Below are positions 38,779-46,524 of a DNA stretch of 60,619 nucleotides, in pieces (positions within the stretch are counted from its first letter, which is position 1; every line of letters begins with the position of its first letter). This DNA comes from a virus, in IMG/VR virus record IMGVR_UViG_3300008262_000057, positions 1-60,619 of that record; one strand, given 5' to 3'. Below the pieces are notes generated by a model. That model did no database searches. It saw nothing but the letters and a program-made list of their open reading frames with translations, and was not told where the DNA came from. Both the position numbers and the translations under genes were made by a program.

Positions 38779-40461
38779 ATGTATATTCTAGGGATATCTG
38801 CTTTTTATCACGATTCTGCAGCTTGTCTATACAAGAACTCTACCTTATTGGGAGCTGCTGAGGAGGAAAGATTCACAGGAATTAAAGGCGACAGTTCGTT
38901 TCCTGCGAGAACAATAGAATGGCTTCTTAAATCTAATGGCCTAAAAATCTCTGACATAGCAGTTGTTTGTTGGTACGAGAATCCAGATTTAAAAAGAAAA
39001 AGGGTTCTAGAAACATTTAAACGTAAACCACTTAAGAACGCGAAAAGAATTTTCAATTACATTCTTAACGATCAGAACTGGAACATAGAGAAAATTTTAA
39101 GAAGAGAAATAGGATTTAAAAAAAGAATCCATGTGGTGAATCACCATCTTTCTCACGCTTGCTTGGCATATTTTACCTCACCTTTTGATGAATGTACAGT
39201 GGTAACAGTGGATGGTGTAGGAGAGAAAGAAACCCTTACGATTTCTAAAGCTTTTCATAATGTCATAAAGAAACTTAAATCTATTGAATATCCACATTCC
39301 CTAGGATTGTTTTATTCAGCATTCACAGCATTTCTTGGATTCAAGCCAAATGAAGGAGAATATAAGGTTATGGGACTTGCTGCTTACGGAGACCCCGCGT
39401 TTTATTATGATATAATAAAGAACATGATCTCTTTTAATGGGGGTCAACTTGAAGTTGATATGGATCTTTTTTCCTGGGATTATTCGGACAAAACAATGTT
39501 TAGCTGGAAGTTAATCGAATCCTTGGGAATAGATCCAAGAAACCCTGATGATAAATCCATATCACCTCAATATAAGCACATAGCTGCTGCAGTTCAGGAT
39601 GTTTATGAACAAACATTATTTGAGATCATAAATCACAGCTACGAGCTTAATATGAGCAATAATTTATGTCTAGGCGGGGGTTGCGCCTATAACGGTTTGG
39701 CAAACGCCAAAATTTCTAAACACACTCCTTATAAGAAGGTGTGGATTCCACTTTCTCCCTCCGACGGGGGATCTTCTATCGGAGCGTGTCTCCATTACAT
39801 TAACGTGGTGAAGGGACAAAAAAGGAAAGGACCAATAGATCCGTATCAGGGTCCTTCGTTTAAGGGAACTGACACAATTAAAGTTTTAGAAAAATATAAA
39901 ATTCTAATTTCTTTTGAGCACTTAGAAACCCCTCAAATAATAGAATCCGCAGCAAAGCTTCTGAATCATGGTAAAGTTATTGGATGGTTTCAGGGAAGAA
40001 TGGAATTTGGATCAAGGGCTTTAGGAAATAGATCCATCCTAGCTTCTCCACTTGTCCCAGATATGCAAAATAGAATTAATTCGGTGATCAAGAAGAGGGA
40101 AATGTTTAGACCTTTTGCTCCTTCCGTAATATTGGAAGAGTCTAATAAATATTTTGAAATTGAGGACCCAATACCATATATGAATATGGTAGTAAAAGTT
40201 AAACCAGGACACACGCTTCCTGCAATAACCCACGTTGATGGAACGGCAAGGGTACAGACAGTTGTTCAATTTGATAATCCTAGATTTTATAGACTTCTAA
40301 AGAGATTTGGGGACCTTTCTGGAGTACCAATTTTACTTAACACCTCCTTTAATTTTAAAGATCAAACGATAACTCTAAGCCCAGAGGATGCCGTGATAAG
40401 ATTCCTGGATTCTGATATGGATCATCTGGTTATAGATAATTTTTTGATATCTAAAAAATAG
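38779..40461 (+). CDS. NodU/CmcH-family carbamoyltransferase
   Basis: 560 residues, the normal family length. N-terminal ASKHA-like domain: ISAFYHDSAACLYKNSTLLG, HHLSHACLAYF, VVTVDGVGE and NEGEYKVMGLAAYG; C-terminal domain: GWFQGRMEFGSRALGNRSIL, FRPFAPSV and LLNTSFNFKDQ. The enzyme transfers a carbamoyl group from carbamoyl phosphate, via carbamoyl-AMP, to a hydroxyl of a sugar or nucleoside. In phages related enzymes may decorate modified bases or glycans. Starts 11 bases after the HTH gene. Confidence 0.9.
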   Translation: MYILGISAFYHDSAACLYKNSTLLGAAEEERFTGIKGDSSFPARTIEWLLKSNGLKISDIAVVCWYENPDLKRKRVLETFKRKPLKNAKRIFNYILNDQNWNIEKILRREIGFKKRIHVVNHHLSHACLAYFTSPFDECTVVTVDGVGEKETLTISKAFHNVIKKLKSIEYPHSLGLFYSAFTAFLGFKPNEGEYKVMGLAAYGDPAFYYDIIKNMISFNGGQLEVDMDLFSWDYSDKTMFSWKLIESLGIDPRNPDDKSISPQYKHIAAAVQDVYEQTLFEIINHSYELNMSNNLCLGGGCAYNGLANAKISKHTPYKKVWIPLSPSDGGSSIGACLHYINVVKGQKRKGPIDPYQGPSFKGTDTIKVLEKYKILISFEHLETPQIIESAAKLLNHGKVIGWFQGRMEFGSRALGNRSILASPLVPDMQNRINSVIKKREMFRPFAPSVILEESNKYFEIEDPIPYMNMVVKVKPGHTLPAITHVDGTARVQTVVQFDNPRFYRLLKRFGDLSGVPILLNTSFNFKDQTITLSPEDAVIRFLDSDMDHLVIDNFLISKK

Positions 40462-40486
40462 AAACAATTTTTTAAAAATATACTAA

Positions 40487-40496
40487 ATAATATATA
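40487..40496 (+). promoter_or_regulatory. Late-type promoter for the bS21 gene
   Basis: TAATATATAC, a weaker match to GATATATAA. Confidence 0.4.
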
Positions 40497-40502
40497 CAGA
40501 TT

Positions 40503-40697
40503 ATGTTAATTATAGATTGTAGCAAATATAATTCGATAGATCAGGCTTTAAAAGTGCTGAAAAACAAGGTGTCTAAAACAAATCTTGTTAAGCAACTGAG
40601 GGACAGACAAACTTATACAAAGCCTTCCGTGGTTAGGAGAAAAGAAGTTCTTGATGCTATTTATAAGGAAAGCAAGATGAACTCTTTCGATAAATAA
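40503..40697 (+). CDS. rpsU: Ribosomal protein bS21 homologue
   Basis: 64 residues, the size of Bacteroidota bS21. IDQALKVLKNKVSKTNLVKQ, LRDRQTYTKPSVVRRKEVLD and AIYKESK follow the bS21 pattern (I-x-x-AL-x-x-x-K, RxRQxxxKPSxxRRKE). bS21 sits at the small-subunit platform; in flavobacterial ribosomes it helps hide the anti-Shine-Dalgarno end. A phage copy could join host ribosomes and favour phage mRNAs. Late-type TAATATATAC at 40487. Confidence 0.8.
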   Translation: MLIIDCSKYNSIDQALKVLKNKVSKTNLVKQLRDRQTYTKPSVVRRKEVLDAIYKESKMNSFDK

Positions 40698-40723
40698 TTT
40701 TTTTGACCACTAAAAATTGAAAA

Positions 40724-41011
40724 ATGAGCAGCGCCTCTACCAAGGAAAGATGTGTAATGTGCTCCAAATTAACCGACTATGACATTACAACGCATATAGA
40801 CCTGAGACATGGCTATGTGGAAGGGATGGGACAGCTTTGTTTCAGCTGTTATACAGGATCATCTAGGAACTCCATATCAGTTGACGAAAGAACAATAATG
40901 GATACTCCAAATGATATGGAGCTTGGAAGTAAGATAAGAAGGGTTTTTTATGAGGCAAAGGGAGTACCTATGCCTAAAGATCCCAAATGGGAAAAAATAT
41001 CCATCCGATAA
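40724..41011 (+). CDS. Small zinc-finger protein
   Basis: 95 residues with CVMCSK and CFSCYTG as two CxxC pairs about 35 residues apart, enough for one zinc site. Acidic helical C-terminus. Same orientation and close spacing to the bS21 gene suggest co-transcription. Confidence 0.6.
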   Translation: MSSASTKERCVMCSKLTDYDITTHIDLRHGYVEGMGQLCFSCYTGSSRNSISVDERTIMDTPNDMELGSKIRRVFYEAKGVPMPKDPKWEKISIR

Positions 41012-41022
41012 ATAGATCGATG

Positions 41023-42183
41023 GTAGATAAAAATTTGTCTAAACAAAATTCTGGATTCTTAAGTAAATTTGTCCGCGGACACTGGTTTATAAATGAATCA
41101 GGAACTGTGGATATAGAAGGGGATTTCGATTGTTCCAGCGGATTAACTGAGGATCAATTAAAACTGCCTAAAATAAAGATCAGGAGAGTGAGCGGAGATT
41201 TTAACTGCTCTAATAATAGTCTGGAGTCCTTAGAAAATTGTCCTCAAGAGATTGGGGGATCTTTTAGGTGTTATTCTAATAAGATAAAAAACCTAAAGCA
41301 TTCCCCAAAAAAAGTGGGATTAAATTTTGATTGTACTAGAAATCAGATAGATTCCCTACAAGGTTGCACTGAAATAATCTATGGTAACTTTTCGTGTGAT
41401 TTTAATCTTCTTAGGGATTTATCAGGGTCTCCACTTTTGGTCGATGGGGATTTTAGAGTTTCCAATAATTTAATAGAATCTCTTGAAGGATGTCCACAGG
41501 AAATAAAGGGATCTTTTTATTGTGACGGAAACAATCTCGACACTCTAGAGTGTGGGCCACAAACAGTTGGAAAAATTTATGATTGTTCAGGAAATAATTT
41601 AAAAGATCTCTCGGGATCTCCTGATGAAATCAATGGAAAATTTATTTGCTCAAATAACAAACTTGTTTCTCTCTCCGGTTCCCCTAGAAAAATCATAGGT
41701 GATTTTATATGTAGCAATAATTTCTTGGTTGACCTTGACGGATCACCTGAGATATTAGGTTCCGGATTTAATTTTTCAAATAACCTTGTAAACTCCTTGT
41801 ACGGTGTTCCTAAAATGAATTCTGAAATGGTTGTGTGTTCTGGAAATGTTGTTTCGGAAAGAACCCTTAATTCATTATTAAAAGAGGTTTGTTCTGGAAT
41901 CCCTTTCCATGTTTCTCTTGCTCTTTTTTGGGAATCGATAGATTATAGGGACCAGGAGCATTTAAGTCTTTATCTGGATCATATTAAAGTTTCTGAATAT
42001 ATTTTTAAAAATTTTTCAGGAGATCCTGCAAGGATAACTAAAATATACGACCACCTTCCAGTGCACATTAAAAGTAAAGTTATAAAAGAGATATCTAAAA
42101 TGGGGAATAAAAACGGATCTTTTGAAAGATCTCTTGAAAACATTTCATCCCTAGTAGACTCTGGTTTATTTGATGATATATAA
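41023..42183 (+). CDS. Leucine-rich-repeat-like protein
   Basis: 386 residues. From about residue 27 to 260 a repeat of 20-21 residues runs about a dozen times: a G-x-F-x-C-S-x-N-x-L strand/turn, then L-x-x-L-x-G-x-P (for example GDFICSNNFLVDLDGSPEIL). This is the short LRR type common in very large phages. The C-terminal 110 residues are helical. Probably a protein-binding scaffold. An earlier ATG at 40987 lies inside the preceding gene. Confidence 0.7.
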   Translation, partial: VDKNLSKQNSGFLSKFVRGHWFINESGTVDIEGDFDCSSGLTEDQLKLPKIKIRRVSGDFNCSNNSLESLENCPQEIGGSFRCYSNKIKNLKHSPKKVGLNFDCTRNQIDSLQGCTEIIYGNFSCDFNLLRDLSGSPLLVDGDFRVSNNLIESLEGCPQEIKGSFYCDGNNLDTLECGPQTVGKIYDCSGNNLKDLSGSPDEINGKFICSNNKLVSLSGSPRKIIGDFICSNNFLVDLDGSPEILGSGFNFSNNLVNSLYGVPKMNSEMVVCSGNVVSERTLNSLLKEVCSGIPFHVSLALFWESIDYRDQEHLSLYLDHIKVSEYIFKNFSGDPARITKIYDHLPVHIKSKVIKEISKMGNKNGSFERSLENISSLVDSGLFDDI

Positions 42184-42186
42184 TTC

Positions 42187-42780
42187 GTGAAGCATTTAAA
42201 AAATTTCTCCATTTTTGAGGGTGATAGCTCCGGATTCTCTAGGAAGACCCGGGACATTTTTGACATCTGGAACAATTACAGATTACAGGGTCCGCTTTTG
42301 GTAAATCTCGATAGATCTTATTTTGATACCCTTGATTGGGTGAAAGAAGATATAGTAGATAAACCCGACGATCATGTTGTAATTTGGTCCGTTACTGCAG
42401 AGGATGATGACGGATTTTTCTGGGGGTCTGATCAAGCAGTTATTGATGATCACTACGATGAAGACGTAGATTTTTCACAGGTTGAGGTTTTTGGTGACGA
42501 TTTTTTTATCAATCAAATAAAAAATGCATTCGAAGAAAAGGGATTTGTATTTGATTTAGACAAAAGAAATATTCTTAAAACCGATGCATCAGAAGAGGAG
42601 ATAGGGGAAATTTTTCCAAGAAGCTTGGAGTACCTCGGAATGGGCAAGCAAGGACAATTCATTATGGATGGTTATATTATCAATCCCGTCTATACCATTA
42701 GATTTGACATCCAGGGAGCGGATTTCAGTTATATCTACATTAAGAATGGGGATGGCAGCAGGTTCTGGTCAGTAATTTAA
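42187..42780 (+). CDS. Tagged acidic protein
   Basis: 197 residues. GTG start gives MKHLKNFSIFEGDSSG, again the shared tag with an I-F-E-G possible cut site; the next ATG would remove it. Acidic body, no motif. Convergent with 42777-42977 by 4 bases. Confidence 0.6.
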   Translation: MKHLKNFSIFEGDSSGFSRKTRDIFDIWNNYRLQGPLLVNLDRSYFDTLDWVKEDIVDKPDDHVVIWSVTAEDDDGFFWGSDQAVIDDHYDEDVDFSQVEVFGDDFFINQIKNAFEEKGFVFDLDKRNILKTDASEEEIGEIFPRSLEYLGMGKQGQFIMDGYIINPVYTIRFDIQGADFSYIYIKNGDGSRFWSVI

Positions 42781-42977
42781 GACCTTCTTTCCTCAATCAT
42801 AGAGCTTATTTTTAGAATCAATTCCTCGTTTTCTACAATTTCCTCATTATCGTCATAAACATCTATAGAGAAATATCCGCTATAAAAATCCTCTATCACC
42901 AGTGCTGTGTAGCACTTTCCATCATCCATCTCTACATTATAAGTCAGGTCGGTTTGCATTAATTGAACAAAGGCCAT
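42777..42977 (-). CDS. Small acidic protein, unknown
   Basis: 66 residues; a second ATG at 42959 is possible. Acidic, beta-rich. Upstream lies the terminator hairpin 42981-43007 of the next minus-strand gene. Confidence 0.5.
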   Translation of the reverse strand: MAFVQLMQTDLTYNVEMDDGKCYTALVIEDFYSGYFSIDVYDDNEEIVENEELILKISSMIEERRS

Positions 42978-42980
42978 AAA

Positions 42981-43007
42981 AAAACGATTAGTGTTTCTAA
43001 TCGTTTT
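42981..43007 (-). terminator. Terminator after 43351-43037 (minus)
   Basis: AAAACGATTAG / CTAATCGTTTT, T run on the minus strand. Confidence 0.75.
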
Positions 43008-43036
43008 AGTCTTTCTTGTAAAGAAGTGTCCGGAAA

Positions 43037-43351
43037 TTATTTCTTAGCCTTCTTTGCTTTTGTAGGAGGTACTTCTGCCTTAGCCTTTTTAGCAGCGGGC
43101 TTCTTTGCAACTTCCTTTTTTGTGCTTCTGGAAGCTTTCTTAGCAGCTACAACTTCAACTATAACATCGGATTTTAGAATCTCCGGGGCTACAGCATCTT
43201 GTGTAATTTCTACCTTTACTTCTTCTACGACAGGAAGTTCTGGAGCTTTTTCTGCAGGAAGCTTTAGTGAATCGGCTTTTACCTTTTTAAATTGCTTTAC
43301 TAAAAAGTAAACTCCGACAGCTACAGCAGCAAGTAATAATAATAATTTCAT
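43037..43351 (-). CDS. Membrane protein with histone-like basic tail
   Basis: 104 residues: an N-terminal transmembrane helix (LLLLLAAVAVGVYFLV), an acidic linker, then a Lys/Ala/Pro tail (KKEVAKKPAAKKAKAEV) like the tails of histone H1 or phage DNA-compaction proteins. Might tether DNA to the membrane. GATATATAAA on this strand at 43369-43378. Confidence 0.55.
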   Translation of the reverse strand: MKLLLLLAAVAVGVYFLVKQFKKVKADSLKLPAEKAPELPVVEEVKVEITQDAVAPEILKSDVIVEVVAAKKASRSTKKEVAKKPAAKKAKAEVPPTKAKKAKK

Positions 43352-43368
43352 GTTTTTTAATTATTTCC

Positions 43369-43378
43369 TTTATATATC
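43369..43378 (-). promoter_or_regulatory. Late-type promoter for 43351 (minus)
   Basis: GATATATAAA on the minus strand, about 18 bases before the ATG. Confidence 0.55.
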
Positions 43379-43447
43379 AGAAATTCCCTGCTTTTTTTGG
43401 GTACTTTTAAGTTTTTAGACTAAAATAAAAGAACCAAATAGTCTCAA

Positions 43448-44134
43448 ATGAAGCTAGATTATAAATTAATAAAGGGGAATCTTATCGAGGTTTATCCCAA
43501 AATATTTGCGGTTTCTATTAAAAATGACTATGATCGTGCCATGTTATTTTGCAGATACCAGGAGTTTTATGAATCTCCCTTCAAAGAAATACGGGGAAAG
43601 CATTTCTCTCTAGAGTATTATATGTGGGTTTACACAAAGCAGAGAAAAAGTGAACTGTTTACATATCCTAGGGATTGGTCAGGATACAACATTCCGTCAG
43701 GAATCGTGGAAAAAGCTTTGGATGTTTTTTACTACAGAAACACTCCCTCCCCCTACGATACAATCATGAAAGACATCTATTTCCAATGTGAAAATCATCC
43801 CCTAAAATCCGGAAATCCTAGATCCAAGTGGTACTTGTTAGGTGCAGATAGTTACAAATCCCAAACCATGGATCACGAGATTGCTCATGGGATGTATTAT
43901 ACAAATAAATCATATAAGAAATCAGTCAAAGAACTAATATCAACTATAAAATCCAAGGACTATACTTTTCTTTGCAAAAATCTAATCAAATTGGGATATG
44001 CAAATGATAAAAAAATACTGGATGATGAAATACAAGCATTTCTTTCAACTGGTCTTTATAAAACATTTGACACAAAGGAGATCAAAAAGTACTCCGATGA
44101 TTTTGTAAACAATTTTAATGAATATAAAAAATAA
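43448..44134 (+). CDS. HExxH putative metallopeptidase
   Basis: 228 residues. MDHEIAHGMYY near residue 142 is an HExxH zinc motif followed by Gly, as in gluzincins; a later Glu (LDDEIQAFLST) is a candidate third ligand. Soluble, no signal peptide. Substrate unknown. Confidence 0.6.
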   Translation: MKLDYKLIKGNLIEVYPKIFAVSIKNDYDRAMLFCRYQEFYESPFKEIRGKHFSLEYYMWVYTKQRKSELFTYPRDWSGYNIPSGIVEKALDVFYYRNTPSPYDTIMKDIYFQCENHPLKSGNPRSKWYLLGADSYKSQTMDHEIAHGMYYTNKSYKKSVKELISTIKSKDYTFLCKNLIKLGYANDKKILDDEIQAFLSTGLYKTFDTKEIKKYSDDFVNNFNEYKK

Positions 44135-44135
44135 A

Positions 44136-44819
44136 ATGCTACAAGAAAAATTTTATACGCTGGGAGGCAATCTAATGTCTTTTGAAAATGTAGATTTTGA
44201 CCAGACCCAATCAGATGTTGAATATAAATATGGTTGGGAAGCATGTATGTACTGGTGTGCTTTTAAGAACGAAGAACTTTCATTACATCCAGATTGCTCT
44301 GTGAAAGCTGGGGATGTATTTGTAGATCTTGGTGCCAACATAGGAATGTCATCTAGGTATGCGGAAAGAATCGGAGCCAAAGAAATCCATTGTTTCGAAC
44401 CCGATCCGAGAGTTTTCGGATGTCTTGAAAAAAATAAAGGTGATAATTGGAAAATCTACAACAAAGCAATTTCAGAGATTAAGGGAAAATTCGAAATAGG
44501 TTTATGGCCAGAAATAAAAGAATTTGTGGAAGTTGAATCAGTTAGTCTAAAAGATGTTTTTTCGATATGTGGATTGGAGAAGATTGATTTTCTTAAGGTT
44601 GATGTTGAGGGATGCGAAAGATCCATGTTCAATAGAGTAACTGATGAAGAATTAAGAAAGATAGATCGGATTTTTGTCGAATGGCATAAAATCGATGGAA
44701 TAACGGAAAATGCAAACGAGAAATTCAGAGATGCCTTTATGAATAGGTTTAATCAAGCAGGATATAATGCTTTTGTTTATCTCGGATACCAGGATTTAAT
44801 TTATTTCTGGAGGATTTAG
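44136..44819 (+). CDS. FkbM-family methyltransferase
   Basis: 227 residues. FVDLGANIGMSSRYAERIGA is motif I; IHCFEPDPRVF, IYNKAIS, IDFLKVDVEGCERSMF and IDRIFVEWH are the ordered FkbM landmarks. The family O-methylates sugars or small molecules. With the GT-D enzyme, the carbamoyltransferase and KdsB it points to glycan tailoring. Start at 44136 avoids overlap with the previous gene. Confidence 0.85.
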   Translation: MLQEKFYTLGGNLMSFENVDFDQTQSDVEYKYGWEACMYWCAFKNEELSLHPDCSVKAGDVFVDLGANIGMSSRYAERIGAKEIHCFEPDPRVFGCLEKNKGDNWKIYNKAISEIKGKFEIGLWPEIKEFVEVESVSLKDVFSICGLEKIDFLKVDVEGCERSMFNRVTDEELRKIDRIFVEWHKIDGITENANEKFRDAFMNRFNQAGYNAFVYLGYQDLIYFWRI

Positions 44820-44844
44820 AACCATCAAAAATGTGAGATTTTCT

Positions 44845-44854
44845 GAATATATAA
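44845..44854 (+). promoter_or_regulatory. Late-type promoter for 44870
   Basis: GAATATATAA, 15 bases before the ATG. Confidence 0.5.
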
Positions 44855-44869
44855 AAGAAAAACTCATAT

Positions 44870-45001
44870 ATGGCAAAGGGTAAAGGTTCTTCTGAAAAAA
44901 GAAACAAAGTAACGTTCGGAAAGAGAAAGGGCGGTAAGGCTCAAAAATCTTTTAACAAAAGTGATCGCAAAGAAAGAAACTATAGGGGTCAAGGAAGATA
45001 A
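44870..45001 (+). CDS. Small very basic protein
   Basis: 43 residues, MAKGKGSSEKRNKVTFGKRK then more Lys/Arg/Gly ending YRGQGR. About 40% basic and without acidic clusters, so it is likely an RNA- or DNA-binding peptide, perhaps ribosome-associated. Late promoter GAATATATAA at 44845. Confidence 0.55.
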   Translation: MAKGKGSSEKRNKVTFGKRKGGKAQKSFNKSDRKERNYRGQGR

Positions 45002-45010
45002 TTAAAATAT

Positions 45011-45397
45011 ATGGAAAAAATATTGTTTATAGTTAGAGGACTACCGGGTTCTGGTAAATCAACTTTTGCCTCTACACTTAGCGATGTTTATTTCGAAGCC
45101 GATCAATTTTTTATGCAAGAAGGATCTTACAAATTTGATCCTTCTAAATTAAGGGATGCACATGCATGGTGTCTTGCTCAGGTTGAATCTATGATGCAAA
45201 AATCTGAACCAAGAATTGCGGTATCTAATACTTTTACCCAAGAATGGGAGATGAATTCATATTTCGAAGCTGCAAAAAAATATGGATATCAAGTTTTTTC
45301 AATTATAGTAGAAAATCGTCACGGTGGAAAAAATGCTCATGGAGTTCCAGACGATAAAATTCAAATCATGAAAGATCGTTTTCAGATTTCACTATAA
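45011..45397 (+). CDS. P-loop kinase-like protein
   Basis: 128 residues. Walker A GLPGSGKST at residues 10-18; EADQFFMQ and AVSNTFTQEWEM follow as in the N4BP2-like/polynucleotide-kinase group of AAA-type kinases. Could phosphorylate nucleic-acid ends or nucleotides. Starts 9 bases after the small basic protein. Confidence 0.75.
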   Translation: MEKILFIVRGLPGSGKSTFASTLSDVYFEADQFFMQEGSYKFDPSKLRDAHAWCLAQVESMMQKSEPRIAVSNTFTQEWEMNSYFEAAKKYGYQVFSIIVENRHGGKNAHGVPDDKIQIMKDRFQISL

Positions 45398-45435
45398 AAA
45401 ATATTTAGCTGCATTAGATTTCTAGCACGATTGAG

Positions 45436-45445
45436 GATATATAAA
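45436..45445 (+). promoter_or_regulatory. Late-type promoter for structured RNA A
   Basis: GATATATAAA ending 5 bases before the RNA's closing stem. Confidence 0.6.
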
Positions 45446-45449
45446 TCAG

Positions 45450-45576
45450 AAAAAATCCTCATTCCGTGCGAAAGAATACACGACTTTCCACGTATACTTT
45501 TTGAGAGAGATCTCCGAAGCCACACGACCTTCGGGGCGCATTCTCCGTAAGCGAATTACAGATTCGAGGGTTTTTT
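45450..45576 (+). ncRNA. Structured RNA, copy A
   Basis: About 127 nt behind a late promoter. AAAAAATCCTC (45450-45460) closes with GAGGGTTTTTT (45566-45576). Inside: hairpin CGTG-C-GAAAG (45465-45474) with CTTTC-CACG (45484-45492), a conserved TATACTTT, a variable hairpin CCGAAG/CTTCGG (45514-45534) and hairpin CGAAT/ATTCG (45552-45566). The 3' T run could terminate it. The second copy at 52619 shares the conserved parts and keeps the pairing where the sequence differs. It could be a free small RNA or a 5' leader of 45597. Confidence 0.65.
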
Positions 45577-45596
45577 CTAGAATAAAACCAAAGACC

Positions 45597-46037
45597 ATGG
45601 GATTTCTAGAAAAGATTTTTAACCCAACCTCACAAACGCAGGTTCCAGACAAGCAGAACCGTTTCAACGCAATTCTACAGAGAATGATGGCCACGAGATG
45701 GTACATCACAGCATTAACACTTTTCACCTTTGTGATTATTGCTGGTGGTATTTTAGTGTCTATTGCTTCAGGTACCCAAGTAAATCAGGAATGGAAAGAG
45801 ATTCTCCTTCTAATGCTCGGCGCATTTATCGGATCTTACAACAGGGTTATTGATTATTGGTTCAATAACGATCAGAGAGATCAAGTACTTATTCAGAAAG
45901 TTGACGAGGAAGATGATGATCCAGGAACAGAAAAGAAAACCTTTGCATTCCAGGAAGAGATAAAAAATAACGATCCTCTATCTTCTTCTGCTTCTCAATC
46001 AAAAAATGAATCATCTTATGAAGAAGAATCTATTTAA
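45597..46037 (+). CDS. Membrane protein downstream of structured RNA
   Basis: 146 residues with two hydrophobic helices (about 40-60, WYITALTLFTFVIIAGGILV; and 70-88) and an acidic, disordered C-terminus. Longer frames run back through the structured RNA and are rejected. Could be a holin, by topology only. Its last 20 bases overlap the next gene. Confidence 0.55.
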   Translation: MGFLEKIFNPTSQTQVPDKQNRFNAILQRMMATRWYITALTLFTFVIIAGGILVSIASGTQVNQEWKEILLLMLGAFIGSYNRVIDYWFNNDQRDQVLIQKVDEEDDDPGTEKKTFAFQEEIKNNDPLSSSASQSKNESSYEEESI

Positions 46038-46524
46038 AATCCTGATTTCGGTTTTTTTACTGATGGTTTGCATTCCTGTATTTTCACAGGAAAAGAAGAT
46101 TACTGTAGGTGATATAAAAAATAAAATATCGATAGGCAATCTCACAGGGTCTAGACAATTGACCTTCGGATTTAAAAATATACTACTGGAATTTTTACAG
46201 GAAAAAGACTATCCAGTAGTTGAAGATGATGAGGCTTATGATATAAAAATAAGTCTAGATCTACTTTTCTTCGATGTTGAAACTACCAAATCTAACCTGT
46301 CTGTTTTTCATAGAGATAATGCAGAAACAGTATTAAGGGTTAAAGCTTATGCATATGATTCATCTGGCAAGAAAATTAAAGAGGTAGTTATCACAGAAAA
46401 ATCATCAGAGATCTCAGTTTCAACCCTCGTAATAGACGAAGGTGGCGGTATAAATCAACAATCTGTCTCTAATGTTATTAAAAAGGTTTGTGATTCCGCT
46501 ATAAAACAATTATTAACAAAATGA
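46018..46524 (+). CDS. Exported protein, LptE/CsgG-like size, unknown
   Basis: 168 residues. Signal peptide MKKNLFKILISVFLLMVCIPVFSQ. The mature part alternates strands and helices (IGNLTGSRQLTFGFKNILLE) and ends in a helix (VIKKVCDSAIKQLL). In order of elements it is reminiscent of CsgG-type periplasmic domains, but the match is weak. Overlaps the next gene by ATGA. Confidence 0.5.
   Translation: MKKNLFKILISVFLLMVCIPVFSQEKKITVGDIKNKISIGNLTGSRQLTFGFKNILLEFLQEKDYPVVEDDEAYDIKISLDLLFFDVETTKSNLSVFHRDNAETVLRVKAYAYDSSGKKIKEVVITEKSSEISVSTLVIDEGGGINQQSVSNVIKKVCDSAIKQLLTK

Noticed and set aside
45501-45596. N-terminal extension of 45597-46037
   Set aside because: It would translate the structured RNA, which is shared with 52619-52724 in a non-coding context.
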